64,000 nucleotides of DNA from Myxococcales bacterium (GCA_004193285.1 SECP01000001.1:62001-126000); one strand, 5' to 3'. Numbered from the stretch's first letter, positions 18,935 through 29,128 are shown. Made by a program: numbers and translations. The notes: generated from the letters alone by a model not told the origin.

Positions 18935-19481
18935 CGGCGGCCTGCTCGCGTGGGGGGTGGCCTGCGCTCCTCCACGCCCCTCACCGTTCACGCCAGCGGA
19001 GACAGACGCCGCGCTCGCGCCGGCTCGGGACCTTTGGTCGCGCTGCTACGCGGGGACCGAGCTCGAGCGCCAAGGTCGGCTGGCCACGCTGGACTACTCG
19101 CTCGACGTGGCGGCGGACGGCTCCGTGACCTCCGTGCCGCGGCGCGTGGAGCCAGACCTTCCGGTGCTGGTCGAGTGCGCCCGGGAGCGTTTGAATCAGC
19201 TCAGGTTTCCGGTTCGCGGCCGGGACCACTTGGACGTGCACTTCGAGCTCGGTCCCCGTGGTGCGGAGGCTGGCATTCCCCGCGCAGCGGAGCCGCGGGC
19301 CGCTGGCACCTGCGAGCCAGCGTGCAGGGACGGCTACTCCTGCCACTACGAGGCGAGCGCGCCGCGCGGTGTGTGCCGCGTCACGTCGGGGCGTTGTCGC
19401 TTTGGGAGAGATTGCGCTCCCTCCCAAGCCTGCCAGCGCCAAACCGAGCTCCTCGGCGTATGCGTGGACCCTCGCCCCTAG
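18903..19481 (+). CDS. Cys-rich putative lipoprotein
   Basis: N-terminal hydrophobic segment with C, 12 Cys in 192 aa, C-terminal GRCRFGRDCAPSQACQ pattern. Confidence 0.55.
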   Translation: MTDLRWPSWASGGLLAWGVACAPPRPSPFTPAETDAALAPARDLWSRCYAGTELERQGRLATLDYSLDVAADGSVTSVPRRVEPDLPVLVECARERLNQLRFPVRGRDHLDVHFELGPRGAEAGIPRAAEPRAAGTCEPACRDGYSCHYEASAPRGVCRVTSGRCRFGRDCAPSQACQRQTELLGVCVDPRP

Positions 19482-19493
19482 ACGATTGGTGAC

Positions 19494-20483
19494 TCAGCGG
19501 TCTGCGTCTCCGCGTCGGTACTCGGTGGTCAGCTCGTCCAATCGCAGCTTGAGCTGGGAGTCTAGCTGAAGCTCGGTGGCTTTGAGCAGATCTGGGAGCT
19601 GGTTCGGCCGGCTGAGGCCGATGATGGGCGCTGTGATGTCCGGGTTTGCCAAGACCCAAGCCAGCGAGAGGGTCGTGAGGGAGTGGCCGGCTTGGTCCGC
19701 CAGGCGCTGGAGCGACTCCACCGTTCGAAACTCGCGCTCGTGCCAGTAGCGGTCTTGGTAGCGCTGGGCTGCGGTACCAAGCGTGAAGCGGGTGCCGGCC
19801 GTCGGGCTCCCGGGCGCGTGCTTACCCGTGAGCAACCCCCCCGCGAGTGGATTGTAGGGGATGACCCCTAAGCCGGATTCTCGCGACAGCGGGAGGAGCT
19901 CACGCTCGATCTCCCGAAACAACAGGTTGTACCGCGGCTGGACGGAGACGAAGCGAGTCCAACGGTTTGCCTCGGCTTTGCCGAGCGCGAGCGCGAGCCG
20001 GTAGGCGAGGAAGTTGGAGACCCCGACGTAGCGCACCTTGCCGGCGCGAACGATGTCGTCCAGAGCCTGTAGCGTTTCTTCCAGCGGGGTGCGTCGGTCG
20101 TCAGAGTGCAGCTGGTAGAGGTCGATGTAGTCGGTCTTCAGCCGGCGGAGCGATGCGTCCACCGCGTCCAGCAAGTGCTTGCGCGATGCGCCTTCGTCCC
20201 ACTCCGCGGGGCCCATCTTCCCCACCGCCTTGGTAGCAAGGATGTAGCGATGACGACGGCCTTCCAACCAGCGGCCGACGATCTCCTCGGTGCGACCCGC
20301 GGTGGCCAAGTCGCCGCCCAGCGGGTAGACGTCCGCCAGATCGAGAAAGTTGATGCCGGCGCCGGTTGCCGCGTCCAGGATTTCGCCGGAGGTGCGCTCG
20401 TCCGTCTGAAGCCCGAATGTCATCGTGCCGAGCACCAGCCGCGACACCGAAAGGCCCGTGTTGCCGAGATTTCTCGTCTGCAT
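19494..20483 (-). CDS. Aldo/keto reductase
   Basis: MQTRNLGNTGLSVSRLVLGTMTFG; DYIDLYQLHSDD. Confidence 0.95.
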   Translation of the reverse strand: MQTRNLGNTGLSVSRLVLGTMTFGLQTDERTSGEILDAATGAGINFLDLADVYPLGGDLATAGRTEEIVGRWLEGRRHRYILATKAVGKMGPAEWDEGASRKHLLDAVDASLRRLKTDYIDLYQLHSDDRRTPLEETLQALDDIVRAGKVRYVGVSNFLAYRLALALGKAEANRWTRFVSVQPRYNLLFREIERELLPLSRESGLGVIPYNPLAGGLLTGKHAPGSPTAGTRFTLGTAAQRYQDRYWHEREFRTVESLQRLADQAGHSLTTLSLAWVLANPDITAPIIGLSRPNQLPDLLKATELQLDSQLKLRLDELTTEYRRGDADR

Positions 20484-20517
20484 CGTACTAATCCTTCCGC
20501 TCCGGCTTGGAGCGCGC

Positions 20518-20535
20518 TGTCTACTATGCTATCTG
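20518..20535. promoter_or_regulatory. Weak/half operator (site E) TGTCTACTATGCTATCTG
   Basis: Left arm and AT centre match, right arm poor; a second weak copy overlaps at 20530-20547; lies between divergent AKR and SDR. Confidence 0.4.
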
Positions 20536-20591
20536 GCTGTCCAGAAAACAAGAGCAAGGCGGCAGCGCCTCGCGTGAAGGAGCAACACTAG

Positions 20592-21350
20592 ATGGATTTG
20601 GAGCTGGCAGGGAAGCGCGCCATCGTCACCGGCGGCAGCCGCGGAATCGGTAAGGTCATCGCTCGCGCCCTCGCTGCGGAGGGGGTGGACGTCGCCATCT
20701 CCGCGCGCACCGAAGGGCCGCTCAGGGATGCGGCGGCGGAGCTTTCGAACGCGACCGGGCGTAAGATCGTGCCGATCGTCGCCAACACCGGCAAGGAGGC
20801 GGACGTGAACCGGCTCGTGGAGACCGCGATCCGCGAGCTCGGAGGGGTGGATATCCTGGTCAACAACGCCGCTCTTCCCGGCGGTATCTCCCCCGCGACC
20901 AAGCTCGAACAGATCGTGGATGAGCAGGTTCTCGAGGACATCAACATCAAGGTCGTTGGCTACTTGCGCACCGCGCGCGCGCTCGCCCCGCATCTCATCT
21001 CCAAAGGCTGGGGTCGCATCATCAACATCGGCGGGCTCGCCATCCATCGCACGGGTCGGCCGGTGGCAACCCTTCGCAATGTCGGCGTTGCCGCCATCAC
21101 CAAGAACTTGGCGGACGAGCTCGGTCCGAAAGGCATCAACGTCACCGCGGTGCACCCGGGAGCGACCCGCACGGAGCGCACCACGGAGCAGGCCGCCAAG
21201 GAGCTCGGCGCAAGCGTCAGCATCGGCCGCATCGTCGACGCCCAAGAGGTTGCCTGGGTCGTCACGTTTTTGGCCTCACCCAAGAGCGTCTCGATCAATG
21301 GTGACGCCATTCCCATCGGTGGCGGCAGCCCGGGTACCATTCACTACTGA
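20592..21350 (+). CDS. Short-chain dehydrogenase/reductase
   Basis: GGSRGIGKVIARALAAEG, NNAALPGG; 1 Met and no Cys in 252 aa. Confidence 0.9.
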   Translation: MDLELAGKRAIVTGGSRGIGKVIARALAAEGVDVAISARTEGPLRDAAAELSNATGRKIVPIVANTGKEADVNRLVETAIRELGGVDILVNNAALPGGISPATKLEQIVDEQVLEDINIKVVGYLRTARALAPHLISKGWGRIINIGGLAIHRTGRPVATLRNVGVAAITKNLADELGPKGINVTAVHPGATRTERTTEQAAKELGASVSIGRIVDAQEVAWVVTFLASPKSVSINGDAIPIGGGSPGTIHY

Positions 21351-21360
21351 GAGCCTAGTC

Positions 21361-21915
21361 ATGACGAAAACCCTGATCATTACCGGTAGCCCCTCCGGCA
21401 CGTCGCGCACCGCCAAGCTCGCTCACCTCGTTGGCCTCCGCTTGGCCCAGAGCGGAATCGACAGCTCGCTCTTGGATGTGCGCAGCTTGCCCGCCGAGGA
21501 CCTGCTGAGCGCCAAGTTCGATGCTCCGGCAATCGTGGCGGCGCTGGCCCAGGTGGAGGGCGCGCGCGGTGTCGTCATCGCCACGCCGGTCTACAAGGCG
21601 GCGTATTCGGGCGTCCTCAAGGCCTTCCTCGATTTGCTGCCGCAGTTCGGGCTGCGCGACAAGGTCGTCCTGCCGCTCGCTACGGGGGGCACGGTGGCTC
21701 ACGTGCTCGCCATCGACTACGCGCTGCGACCGGTCCTGAGCTCGCTCGACCCGCTCCATGTCGTTCCGGGGCTCTTCGTGCTCGATAAGCAGCTCGTCGT
21801 GCGGGAGGATGGAAGCTTGGACCTGGACGCTGACCTCTCCGCCAAGCTCGACGCCACCATCAAGAGCTTCCGCGTCGGCCTCCACCGCGCCGCTCACGAG
21901 GTCTCGCATAGCTGA
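21361..21915 (+). CDS. ssuE: NADPH-dependent FMN reductase (SsuE-like)
   Basis: MTKTLIITGSPSGTSRTAKLAHLV, TPVYKAAYSGVLKAFLDLLPQ. Confidence 0.88.
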   Translation: MTKTLIITGSPSGTSRTAKLAHLVGLRLAQSGIDSSLLDVRSLPAEDLLSAKFDAPAIVAALAQVEGARGVVIATPVYKAAYSGVLKAFLDLLPQFGLRDKVVLPLATGGTVAHVLAIDYALRPVLSSLDPLHVVPGLFVLDKQLVVREDGSLDLDADLSAKLDATIKSFRVGLHRAAHEVSHS

Positions 21916-22525
21916 CTCGCACCGCTCGCTCCCGTCGGTCCTCCTGTGGGACGTGATGGATACGCTCGTGCGGGACCCTTTTCGCGACGTCATGCCGAGC
22001 TTTTTCGGCATGACGCTCAGCGAGATGCTGCAGCTCAAGCAGCCCGAGGCGTGGGGAGAGTTCGAGCGAGGGGAGCTGAGCGAAGCGCAATTTTTGGAGC
22101 GCTTCTTCGCGGATCGACGCCGGTTCGATCACGCTGCCTTTTGCGCGACGATCCGCGGCTCCTACGCGTGGTTGGAGGGCATGGAGCCACTTTTAGCCGA
22201 GCTCAAGGCTCGCGGCCACACCATGCACGTGCTTTCGAACTATCCGGTGTGGTACCGCTGGATCGAGGAGCGGCTCGCGCTCTCTCGCTATGTGAGCTGG
22301 ACCTTCATGTCGTGCCGCCTGGGGCTAAGGAAGCCCGATCCCCGCATCTTCGAACGCGCGGCGGGGGAGCTTGGCGTCGCGCCCAGCGCGTGCCTGTTCA
22401 TCGACGACCGCCCCCAGAATTGCGACGCGGCGCGCGCCGTTGGGATGCGGGCGATTCGATTCGGGGGAGATCCGGCGGCCCTGGCCGAGGAGCTTTTGCC
22501 CTTGCTGCCGGTGCAGCAACGGTAG
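21896..22525 (+). CDS. HAD-superfamily hydrolase (start codon uncertain)
   Basis: DVMDTLVRD motif I, LSNYP motif II, CLFIDDRPQNCDAARAVGM motif IV; no obvious start just upstream of motif I. Confidence 0.7.
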   Translation, partial: TRSRIADSHRSLPSVLLWDVMDTLVRDPFRDVMPSFFGMTLSEMLQLKQPEAWGEFERGELSEAQFLERFFADRRRFDHAAFCATIRGSYAWLEGMEPLLAELKARGHTMHVLSNYPVWYRWIEERLALSRYVSWTFMSCRLGLRKPDPRIFERAAGELGVAPSACLFIDDRPQNCDAARAVGMRAIRFGGDPAALAEELLPLLPVQQR

Positions 22526-22583
22526 CCTCAGGCTGCGACTTGGCGCCCGCGGCGTTGACGAGCACCGTTGTCCTGTTTAAGGA

Positions 22584-24437
22584 ATGCGTGTCTTGCAACA
22601 TATCGCCGACTCAGGACTCGAGCTACGCGCCGATGCGCCGCCGCCCCCGGCAGACGAGCTCCCTCTGCCTAGCGCCGCGGAGCTGCCAATCGGCAGCGCT
22701 GGCTTCATCTTTCGCGTCGTCAGCGGTCGTTTCCGACTTTGGGTCCTCGCCATCTTGTTGAGCGAAGGGTTGCACGCGCTGTGCGGCGCGCTGCTCCCGC
22801 AGGTCCTCGGGCGCATCATCGGCACCATCACGCGGGGGGGCGGGGACGGGCGAGCCCTCTCCACGGTCACGAGCTCGGTGGTGCTGTTCGCGCTACTGTG
22901 CGGCGCGGAGCTGGTATTCGGTCGCATCGGCTCCGCGGTCCAGCTGCGTCTGGCGCCGCGTCAGCGCCAGTACGTGGCGCGCGCGCTGTTTCGCTACTTG
23001 CACCGCCATTCGCACCGCTTTCTTACCGAGAACTTCGCGGGCGCGCTCGCCCACCGGATCAGCGAGACTTCGCACGGCGTCAACCAAGTCTTGTTTGCGA
23101 CGCTGACCGAGTTCTGGCCGATGAGCATCGTCATCACGGTCGCGAACGTGCTCCTTCTGCGGGCAAGTCCCTGGCTGGGCGCGTTCACCACGACTTGGTC
23201 GATTGCGTTCATCGCAGCGTCGCTCTACTTGGCGCGCCGAACGCAGCCCCTCTCTTCTGCCGCTTCTCGAGCGCGCAGCCGCACCGCCGGCGCGGTGGTG
23301 GACTCCGTGACCAACCACGCGACGGTGCGCTTGTTCGCGCGGCTGGACCACGAGCGCGAACGCCTGGCAGACGCGCAGTCGCGCGAGCTGACCACGGTGC
23401 TGCGGGCCAACCTGGCGATGGAGCAGGTCAGGCTCTTTCAGTTTTCGGCTTCTGCCGTCCTCAAGGGGGGCACGGTGGTGCTGGCGGTCTGGCTCTGGCA
23501 ACGCGGTCAGCTGCGGGTGGGAGACTTCGTGATGGCGGTGAGCTTGAGCTTGCTCGTCATCGGCGAGGTCCGCAATTTGAGTCGGCGCTTCTTGGAGCTG
23601 TTCGAAGCGCTAGGGAACGTATCCGAGGGCGTCAGCACCATCTTCAAGCCGCACGAGCTGGCGGACCACAGCGAAGCGCTCGATCACGAGATCGCCCGAG
23701 GGAGCATCGAGTTCGCCAACGTCGACTTCCGCTACGCGGAGGGCGCGAACGTGTTCAGCGGGCTTTCCCTCACGATTCCAGCCGGGCAGCGCGTCGGGCT
23801 CGTGGGCTTGTCCGGCTCCGGGAAGTCGACGTTCGTGAGCTTGCTGCTGCGCTTGTACGACCCGCAGGGCGGTACGATTCGCATCGACGGGCACGACCTC
23901 CGCTCGATGACTCAGGACTCGCTGCATCGCCAGGTGGGGCTCATTCCTCAAGATCCCACGCTTTTTCATCGCTCGCTGCGTGAGAACATCCGCTACGGGC
24001 GCACGGGAGCTAGCGACGAAGAGGTCGAGCAGGCGGCGCGGCGCGCGCACGCCCACGAGTTCATCGCCGCGATGCCGGAGGGGTACGACGCGATGGTCGG
24101 TGAGCGAGGCGTGAAGCTCTCGGGCGGACAACGTCAGCGCATCGCGATTGCGCGGGTGATGTTGAAGGACGCGCCGCTCCTGGTGCTAGACGAAGCGACT
24201 GCCAGCTTGGATTCGCTCACCGAGTTGGCCATTCAGTCAGCGCTCGACGACGCGATGCTGGGCAAGACGGTCGTGGTCATCGCGCACCGGCTATCCACGA
24301 TTGCCCACCTGGACCGTATCTTGGTGTTTTCGCGCGGTCAGGTCATCGAGGACGGCCGCCATCACGAGCTGCTCGCTCGGGGCGGCGCCTACGCGGAGCT
24401 CTGGTCGGCGCAGTCCAAGGTCGGAGACGCGGCTTGA
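22584..24437 (+). CDS. ABC exporter, TM-ATPase fusion (MsbA/lipid-A type)
   Basis: Six-TM-like N-terminus and GLSGSGKSTFVSLLLRLYDPQGG, LSGGQRQRIAIARVMLK, LLVLDEATASLDS. Confidence 0.93.
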   Translation: MRVLQHIADSGLELRADAPPPPADELPLPSAAELPIGSAGFIFRVVSGRFRLWVLAILLSEGLHALCGALLPQVLGRIIGTITRGGGDGRALSTVTSSVVLFALLCGAELVFGRIGSAVQLRLAPRQRQYVARALFRYLHRHSHRFLTENFAGALAHRISETSHGVNQVLFATLTEFWPMSIVITVANVLLLRASPWLGAFTTTWSIAFIAASLYLARRTQPLSSAASRARSRTAGAVVDSVTNHATVRLFARLDHERERLADAQSRELTTVLRANLAMEQVRLFQFSASAVLKGGTVVLAVWLWQRGQLRVGDFVMAVSLSLLVIGEVRNLSRRFLELFEALGNVSEGVSTIFKPHELADHSEALDHEIARGSIEFANVDFRYAEGANVFSGLSLTIPAGQRVGLVGLSGSGKSTFVSLLLRLYDPQGGTIRIDGHDLRSMTQDSLHRQVGLIPQDPTLFHRSLRENIRYGRTGASDEEVEQAARRAHAHEFIAAMPEGYDAMVGERGVKLSGGQRQRIAIARVMLKDAPLLVLDEATASLDSLTELAIQSALDDAMLGKTVVVIAHRLSTIAHLDRILVFSRGQVIEDGRHHELLARGGAYAELWSAQSKVGDAA

Positions 24438-24467
24438 GCTTGTTCGAGGTGAGAGCCCCCGCTTGAG

Positions 24468-25394
24468 CTAGTGGCCGGAAACTCGATCGACGGCGCCAAA
24501 CCTGCGAAGGAGCTCACGGCGGAGCTCGATCGGCAGCTCCGGAGCGCCTAGCGAGACCGCGTTTTGACGGAGGTGGGCCTCGTCGCTGGTGCCCGAGAGC
24601 ACGACGTGCGCGCCCGGCTCGTAGCGACAAAACCGGTACGCCGCCTCCGGAAGGGAGGTTGTCGCGCCGGAATCCAGCAAGAAGCTCAGCCCGTCTCGCG
24701 CGTCGAGGGGCGACAGCTGCCCGCTTTGCTGCAGCTCGCTCAGCACCTCTCGCAGGCGATCGGGCCGGCTCAAGGCGCGGCGCACCGCGAACATGATCAG
24801 CGTTCCGACGTTCTTGGCACGCGTCGCGGCGAAGACTCGCTCCCGCGCCGACTGATTCAGCAGGTTGAATCCGACCATCACGACGTCCCACAGGTCGTCT
24901 TTCAGCGCCTCCTCCAGCATGCGGTGCTGTGGGTCGTCCACGAACTTTTCGGTGATCCCGAGGTGCCGCACCTTGCCCTCCCGTTTGATCTCGAGCAGCG
25001 TCGGCAGGCAGTCGTCTCGAACCTTGGAGTAGAGCTCCGGCGGGACGCCGTGGAGGTGATAAATGTCCACGTAGTCCGTCCCGAGGCGCCGCAGGCTCGC
25101 CTCCAAGGAGGCGCGAATGGTTCGCGGCGTCAGCGGCTCGCCCGCCCAAGTGGTCTTTTTCGTGGAAAGCACGTAGCTCCCCCGCGGCACCTCGCGAAGC
25201 GCGCGGCCGATTGCCGCCTCCGTTCCGTACGCCTCCGCGGTGTCGATGAAGTTGACGCCCAAATCGAGGGCGAGGCGCACGAGCCGCACGCCTCGAGCCT
25301 CATCCTCCTTCACCCCTAGGCGGCTGTCGCCTCCTCCTCCGAGGCCCATCACGCTCACTCGAAGTCCTGTCCTGCCCAGCGTCGTGTATTCCAT
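24468..25394 (-). CDS. Aldo/keto reductase
   Basis: MEYTTLGRTGLRVSVMGLGGGG; DYVDIYHLHGV. Confidence 0.93.
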   Translation of the reverse strand: MEYTTLGRTGLRVSVMGLGGGGDSRLGVKEDEARGVRLVRLALDLGVNFIDTAEAYGTEAAIGRALREVPRGSYVLSTKKTTWAGEPLTPRTIRASLEASLRRLGTDYVDIYHLHGVPPELYSKVRDDCLPTLLEIKREGKVRHLGITEKFVDDPQHRMLEEALKDDLWDVVMVGFNLLNQSARERVFAATRAKNVGTLIMFAVRRALSRPDRLREVLSELQQSGQLSPLDARDGLSFLLDSGATTSLPEAAYRFCRYEPGAHVVLSGTSDEAHLRQNAVSLGAPELPIELRRELLRRFGAVDRVSGH

Positions 25395-25402
25395 AGGTCG
25401 GC

Positions 25403-26719
25403 TCAGAAGAAGCGGTTTGCGGGGCGCGGTAGCCCCAGGTTCTCGCGCAGGGTCGCGCCCTCGTAATCAGCTCGGAAGATTCCACGACGCTGCAGCTCCG
25501 GAATCACTTGGTCGACGAAGTCGTCCAAGCCCGCGGGCAGGAACGGAAACATCACGTTGAAGCCGTCACTGCCGCGTTCGACCAGCCAGCGCTCCATCTC
25601 GTCGGCGATGGTGCGCGCCGTTCCGACGAAGGACAAACCCGCGAAGCCGCCGAGCCGCTGGGCCAGCTGCCTCACGTTCAAGCTCTCACGGGCCGCGAGC
25701 GCAACGACGCGCTGCTGACCGCTCTGGCTCGCGTTCGTCAGCGGGAGCTCCGGGAGTGGTCCGTCCGGATCGAGCTTGGAGACGTCGTGACCGAGCGCCA
25801 CCGAAAGGGAGGCGATCGCGCTTTCGTAGTGCACGAGGCTGTCAAGCTGAGCGCGCTTTTCCCGAGCTTCGTCCACGCTGCGGCCCACGACCACGAAGGC
25901 GCCGGGGAGGATTTTCAAATGCTCCGGATCTCGGCCCAGCTTCGCCATACGGCCTTTGACGTCCGCATAGAACTTTTGGCCGTCCACGAGCGTGGACTGC
26001 GCTCCGAAGACGACCTCGGCCGTCTCGGCCGCGAGCTGCCTTCCGGCTTCGGACGCTCCCGCCTGCACGATGACCGGGTACCCCTGCACGGGCCGCGCAA
26101 TGTTGAGAGGCCCGCGCACTTTGAGGTACTTGCCGTGGTGCTCCAAGACGTGGAGCCGCGCCGGGTCGAAGTAGATGCCGCCCTCCACGTCACGCACGAA
26201 GGCGTCGTCGGCAAAGCTGTCCCACAGGCCCGTGACCACGTCGTAGAACTCGCGGGCGCGCGCGTAGCGCTCGTCGTGGTCCATGTGCTCTTCTCGACCA
26301 AAATTCAGCGCGGCGGTCGGGTTGGAAGTCGTGACGATGTTCCAACCGGCTCGTCCCCCACTCAGGTGATCGAGGGACGCGAAGCGCCGGGCGACGTGAA
26401 AAGGCTCGTCGAAGGTGGTCGACGCCGTCGCCACGAGGCCGATACGCTCGGTCGCGCCGGCGAGCGCGGCGAGCAAGGTGAACGGCTCGAAGGACGTGAC
26501 GGTGTGGCTGCGCTTGAGCGCCTCCAGCGGCATGTTCAGCACCGCGAGGTGGTCCGCCATGAAGAACGCGTCGAATTTGCCGCGCTCCAGTGTGCGCGCG
26601 AACCGGCGAAGGTGCGAAAAGTTGAAGTTGGCGTCTGGGAACGCGCCGGGGTAGCGCCAGGCTCCGGTGTGGATGCTGGCCGGGCGCATGAAGGCGCCAA
26701 GCTTCAACTTTCGGCTCAT
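25403..26719 (-). CDS. NtaA/SnaA/DszA-family FMNH2-dependent monooxygenase
   Basis: MSRKLKLGAFMRPASIHTGAWRYPGAFPDANFNFSH; HLSGGRAGWNIVTTSNP. Confidence 0.92.
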   Translation of the reverse strand: MSRKLKLGAFMRPASIHTGAWRYPGAFPDANFNFSHLRRFARTLERGKFDAFFMADHLAVLNMPLEALKRSHTVTSFEPFTLLAALAGATERIGLVATASTTFDEPFHVARRFASLDHLSGGRAGWNIVTTSNPTAALNFGREEHMDHDERYARAREFYDVVTGLWDSFADDAFVRDVEGGIYFDPARLHVLEHHGKYLKVRGPLNIARPVQGYPVIVQAGASEAGRQLAAETAEVVFGAQSTLVDGQKFYADVKGRMAKLGRDPEHLKILPGAFVVVGRSVDEAREKRAQLDSLVHYESAIASLSVALGHDVSKLDPDGPLPELPLTNASQSGQQRVVALAARESLNVRQLAQRLGGFAGLSFVGTARTIADEMERWLVERGSDGFNVMFPFLPAGLDDFVDQVIPELQRRGIFRADYEGATLRENLGLPRPANRFF

Positions 26720-26729
26720 GGTGCTCGGC

Positions 26730-27536
26730 TCAAGAAACGACAGGCTTTTCGGCGACGGCGAAGATCAGGTAGCGCTCGAGCCGGATACCTTGCGCATCCC
26801 GACGCTTCTCGAGCTCTGCGTCGAACACCCGGTGGACTCGCTCTCGCTCGTCGCTCGAGAGGCCGGCCAGGTGGCTGTTGCCGAACGAGCTCGAGAGACT
26901 GGCGCGGTGGACGTCCTCCGCGCTTTGCTGGTAGTCCACGATGGTGCGAATCAGCACTTGTTTGGCTTGAAAGCCGCCCGCCGCGAACAGCGCACGCACC
27001 TCGTCTGCGCTGACGCGATGGGGGATCCCCGAGCTTACCTGGGCTCGTTCCGAGAGGCCCGTCTGCTCCAAGGCGAGCACGCGGAGCCGCTCGACGTCAT
27101 GCGGCTTTTCCTTGGCGGCGGTCGTGAAACCCAGCTTGCCGCCCGGCTTGAGCACCCGCCAAGCCTCGCTCAAGACCTTCGGCTTGTCGGCGATCCAGTG
27201 GATCACACTGTTCAAGTACACGACGTCGAAGCTGCTCGCCGGATAAGCAGATAGATCCTCCGCTCGTCCGACGTGCGCTTCCACCTCCGACGCCTTCTTG
27301 CCTGCTAGCTCCACGCGTAGCGGTAGCGGATCGATGGCGACGACCTTGCCTTGGGGGCCAACGATGCTCGCGACGTAGGCGGCGAGCAAACCCGTGCCCG
27401 CGCCCACGTCCAACACGCGCTGGCCGTAGCGAACGCCGAGATCTTGAATCAGCAGCTTGCCGTGGGAGAATTGGCGGTGCCCCACCACGTCGTAGGTGGC
27501 AGCGAGCTCGGGGGTGTCCAGGTTGAGGCTGACCAT
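26730..27536 (-). CDS. Class I SAM-dependent methyltransferase
   Basis: VLDVGAGTGLLAAYVASIVGPQGKVVAID; paralogue of 4869..5669; only the initiator Met, no Cys. Confidence 0.87.
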   Translation of the reverse strand: MVSLNLDTPELAATYDVVGHRQFSHGKLLIQDLGVRYGQRVLDVGAGTGLLAAYVASIVGPQGKVVAIDPLPLRVELAGKKASEVEAHVGRAEDLSAYPASSFDVVYLNSVIHWIADKPKVLSEAWRVLKPGGKLGFTTAAKEKPHDVERLRVLALEQTGLSERAQVSSGIPHRVSADEVRALFAAGGFQAKQVLIRTIVDYQQSAEDVHRASLSSSFGNSHLAGLSSDERERVHRVFDAELEKRRDAQGIRLERYLIFAVAEKPVVS

Positions 27537-27545
27537 GGCTACTCC

Positions 27546-29078
27546 TCACTCGGCCGCGACGGCCGCCTCCGACTGAATCTTGCCTTCCACGGCCGTGCCT
27601 TTGAAGAAATCGGCTTTGGCCTCGGTGTAGAGCTTGTGAGGGTTATCGAACGTCCACGCCTTGAAGTCCGCTTCGGTGATGACACCCTCTTCGACCAGCT
27701 GCCAAGACTCGGCCAAGACCTCCGTGAGGTCCGGCACGTCCCAGTGCCCGACGTCCGAGGAATAGATGGCGTTCACCTTCACGCCGAGCGGGTTTGCCTT
27801 GTCGTTGAAGGCATGGGCCACCGTGCGGTCGTCCGCCTCGGAGCCGAAGAAGAAGCTGTCGACCCAGCGTGCCTTGATGTCTTCGACCTTCTCGATGCCT
27901 GCGGCCGCGAAGTCGTTCTGCTGCTCGAGAGAGGGCTGGCGTGCGCCTGCCACGTAGCGGTCACCGAGGGTGTCGCGAATGATCTTCTCGCCGTCCGTCG
28001 GGCGACCTTGGACCAATGCCTCCCCGAACTCGGCGAAGAGAGCCCGCAGCTCGTCGCGATCGGTCGCCTGCGGGTCGTAGTTTTTGAGACCCTCCGGTCC
28101 GCGCTTGAGGAAGCGGTCCACCAAGTGGATGTAGACGCGAGCGCCCCAATCCGCGCCGCCCTCCAGCAACCCCACGCGGAGCTTGGGGAACCGCCGCGTG
28201 ACGCCCCCGAAGAACAGCGCTCGCGCGAACGCCTCAGAGCCATCTGCAAAGTGGCCGATGTGATTGTTCATGTAGCTGCTGATAGAGCTACGTCCGACCC
28301 AGCCCTGGCTACCGTAGTGAGTGAGCACCGGCACGCCCAGCTCCACGACCTTCGCCCAAAACGGGTCGTAGTCGAACTCGCTATCGAGGCCGTAAAAGTC
28401 TTGATACGAGATGTAGCGTTGCAGGTCCGGGTACTTGTCGGCCGGGTACTTGTCGGCGAGGGCGCGAATGGGGCGGCGAACGCTGCCGGCGATGTTGATC
28501 GTCTTGAGGCCGAGCACGTTCACGGCAAATTCCAGCTCTTCGATGCCCTCCTCCGGCGAATTGAGGGGGACGCCGGCGACGACGGTTAGGCGGTCGGCGT
28601 ACTTACGGTAGAGATCGGCGTGGTAGTGATTGACGGCGCGCTGTAGAAGGCGGCGCGACTCTCGGTCTTTCACGCCCAGCGGCGCCAGCACGTTGTTGGG
28701 GAAGAGCACCGAGTAGTCCGAGCCTTGCTCCGCCTGGCGTTGGTAGAGGAGCTCCGGCAGGTGGTAGGTCGCCACGTCCAACGTGTTTTTGGTGACTCGC
28801 GCCCACCAGGGAGCACGAATGGTTCGGTAGTAGTGCCGCTCCTCCGGCGTTTGCTCGTACCAGTTCTTACCGTTGGACACCCCGCCGCGCTCGATGCGGT
28901 CCTGCGAGGCTTTGCGCAGCTCGTCGACCAGCTTGGCGCCGCCGTAGTTCGCTACGTAATCCTCCAGAGCGGGAGTGTAGTCGTTCGTGTGAATGTCCGT
29001 ATCGATGACGGGATGGTCGAGCCGCTCTCGCACCTTGCGGGAGGGGGAAACGCGCGCGGGGACGAAGCTGTGAGTCAT
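27546..29078 (-). CDS. Amidohydrolase_2 family metal-dependent hydrolase
   Basis: Paralogue of 5713..7221 (VIDTDIHTNDYTPALEDYVA...); start MTHSFVPARV at 29078. Confidence 0.75.
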   Translation of the reverse strand: MTHSFVPARVSPSRKVRERLDHPVIDTDIHTNDYTPALEDYVANYGGAKLVDELRKASQDRIERGGVSNGKNWYEQTPEERHYYRTIRAPWWARVTKNTLDVATYHLPELLYQRQAEQGSDYSVLFPNNVLAPLGVKDRESRRLLQRAVNHYHADLYRKYADRLTVVAGVPLNSPEEGIEELEFAVNVLGLKTINIAGSVRRPIRALADKYPADKYPDLQRYISYQDFYGLDSEFDYDPFWAKVVELGVPVLTHYGSQGWVGRSSISSYMNNHIGHFADGSEAFARALFFGGVTRRFPKLRVGLLEGGADWGARVYIHLVDRFLKRGPEGLKNYDPQATDRDELRALFAEFGEALVQGRPTDGEKIIRDTLGDRYVAGARQPSLEQQNDFAAAGIEKVEDIKARWVDSFFFGSEADDRTVAHAFNDKANPLGVKVNAIYSSDVGHWDVPDLTEVLAESWQLVEEGVITEADFKAWTFDNPHKLYTEAKADFFKGTAVEGKIQSEAAVAAE

Positions 29079-29110
29079 GGTTCCGTTCGCTCCTTTGGAG
29101 TCCACAGTGT

Positions 29111-29128
29111 TGTCTCGTAAAGAGGACA
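29111..29128. promoter_or_regulatory. Palindromic operator (site G) TGTCTCGTAAAGAGGACA
   Basis: 5+8+5 box 32 nt upstream of the minus-strand amidohydrolase operon. Confidence 0.8.

Noticed and set aside
22569-22586. TGTCCTGTTTAAGGAATG upstream of the ABC exporter as another operator
   Set aside because: Only the left arm and centre resemble the consensus and it overlaps the start codon; too weak to count among the 20.
25508-27013. Long plus-strand ORFs (25508..27013, 27351..28589, 59332..60954 and many others) antisense to recognisable genes
   Set aside because: Typical high-GC shadow ORFs; compositionally Arg/Gly/His/Val-rich and no recognisable domain, while the opposite strand encodes clear families.
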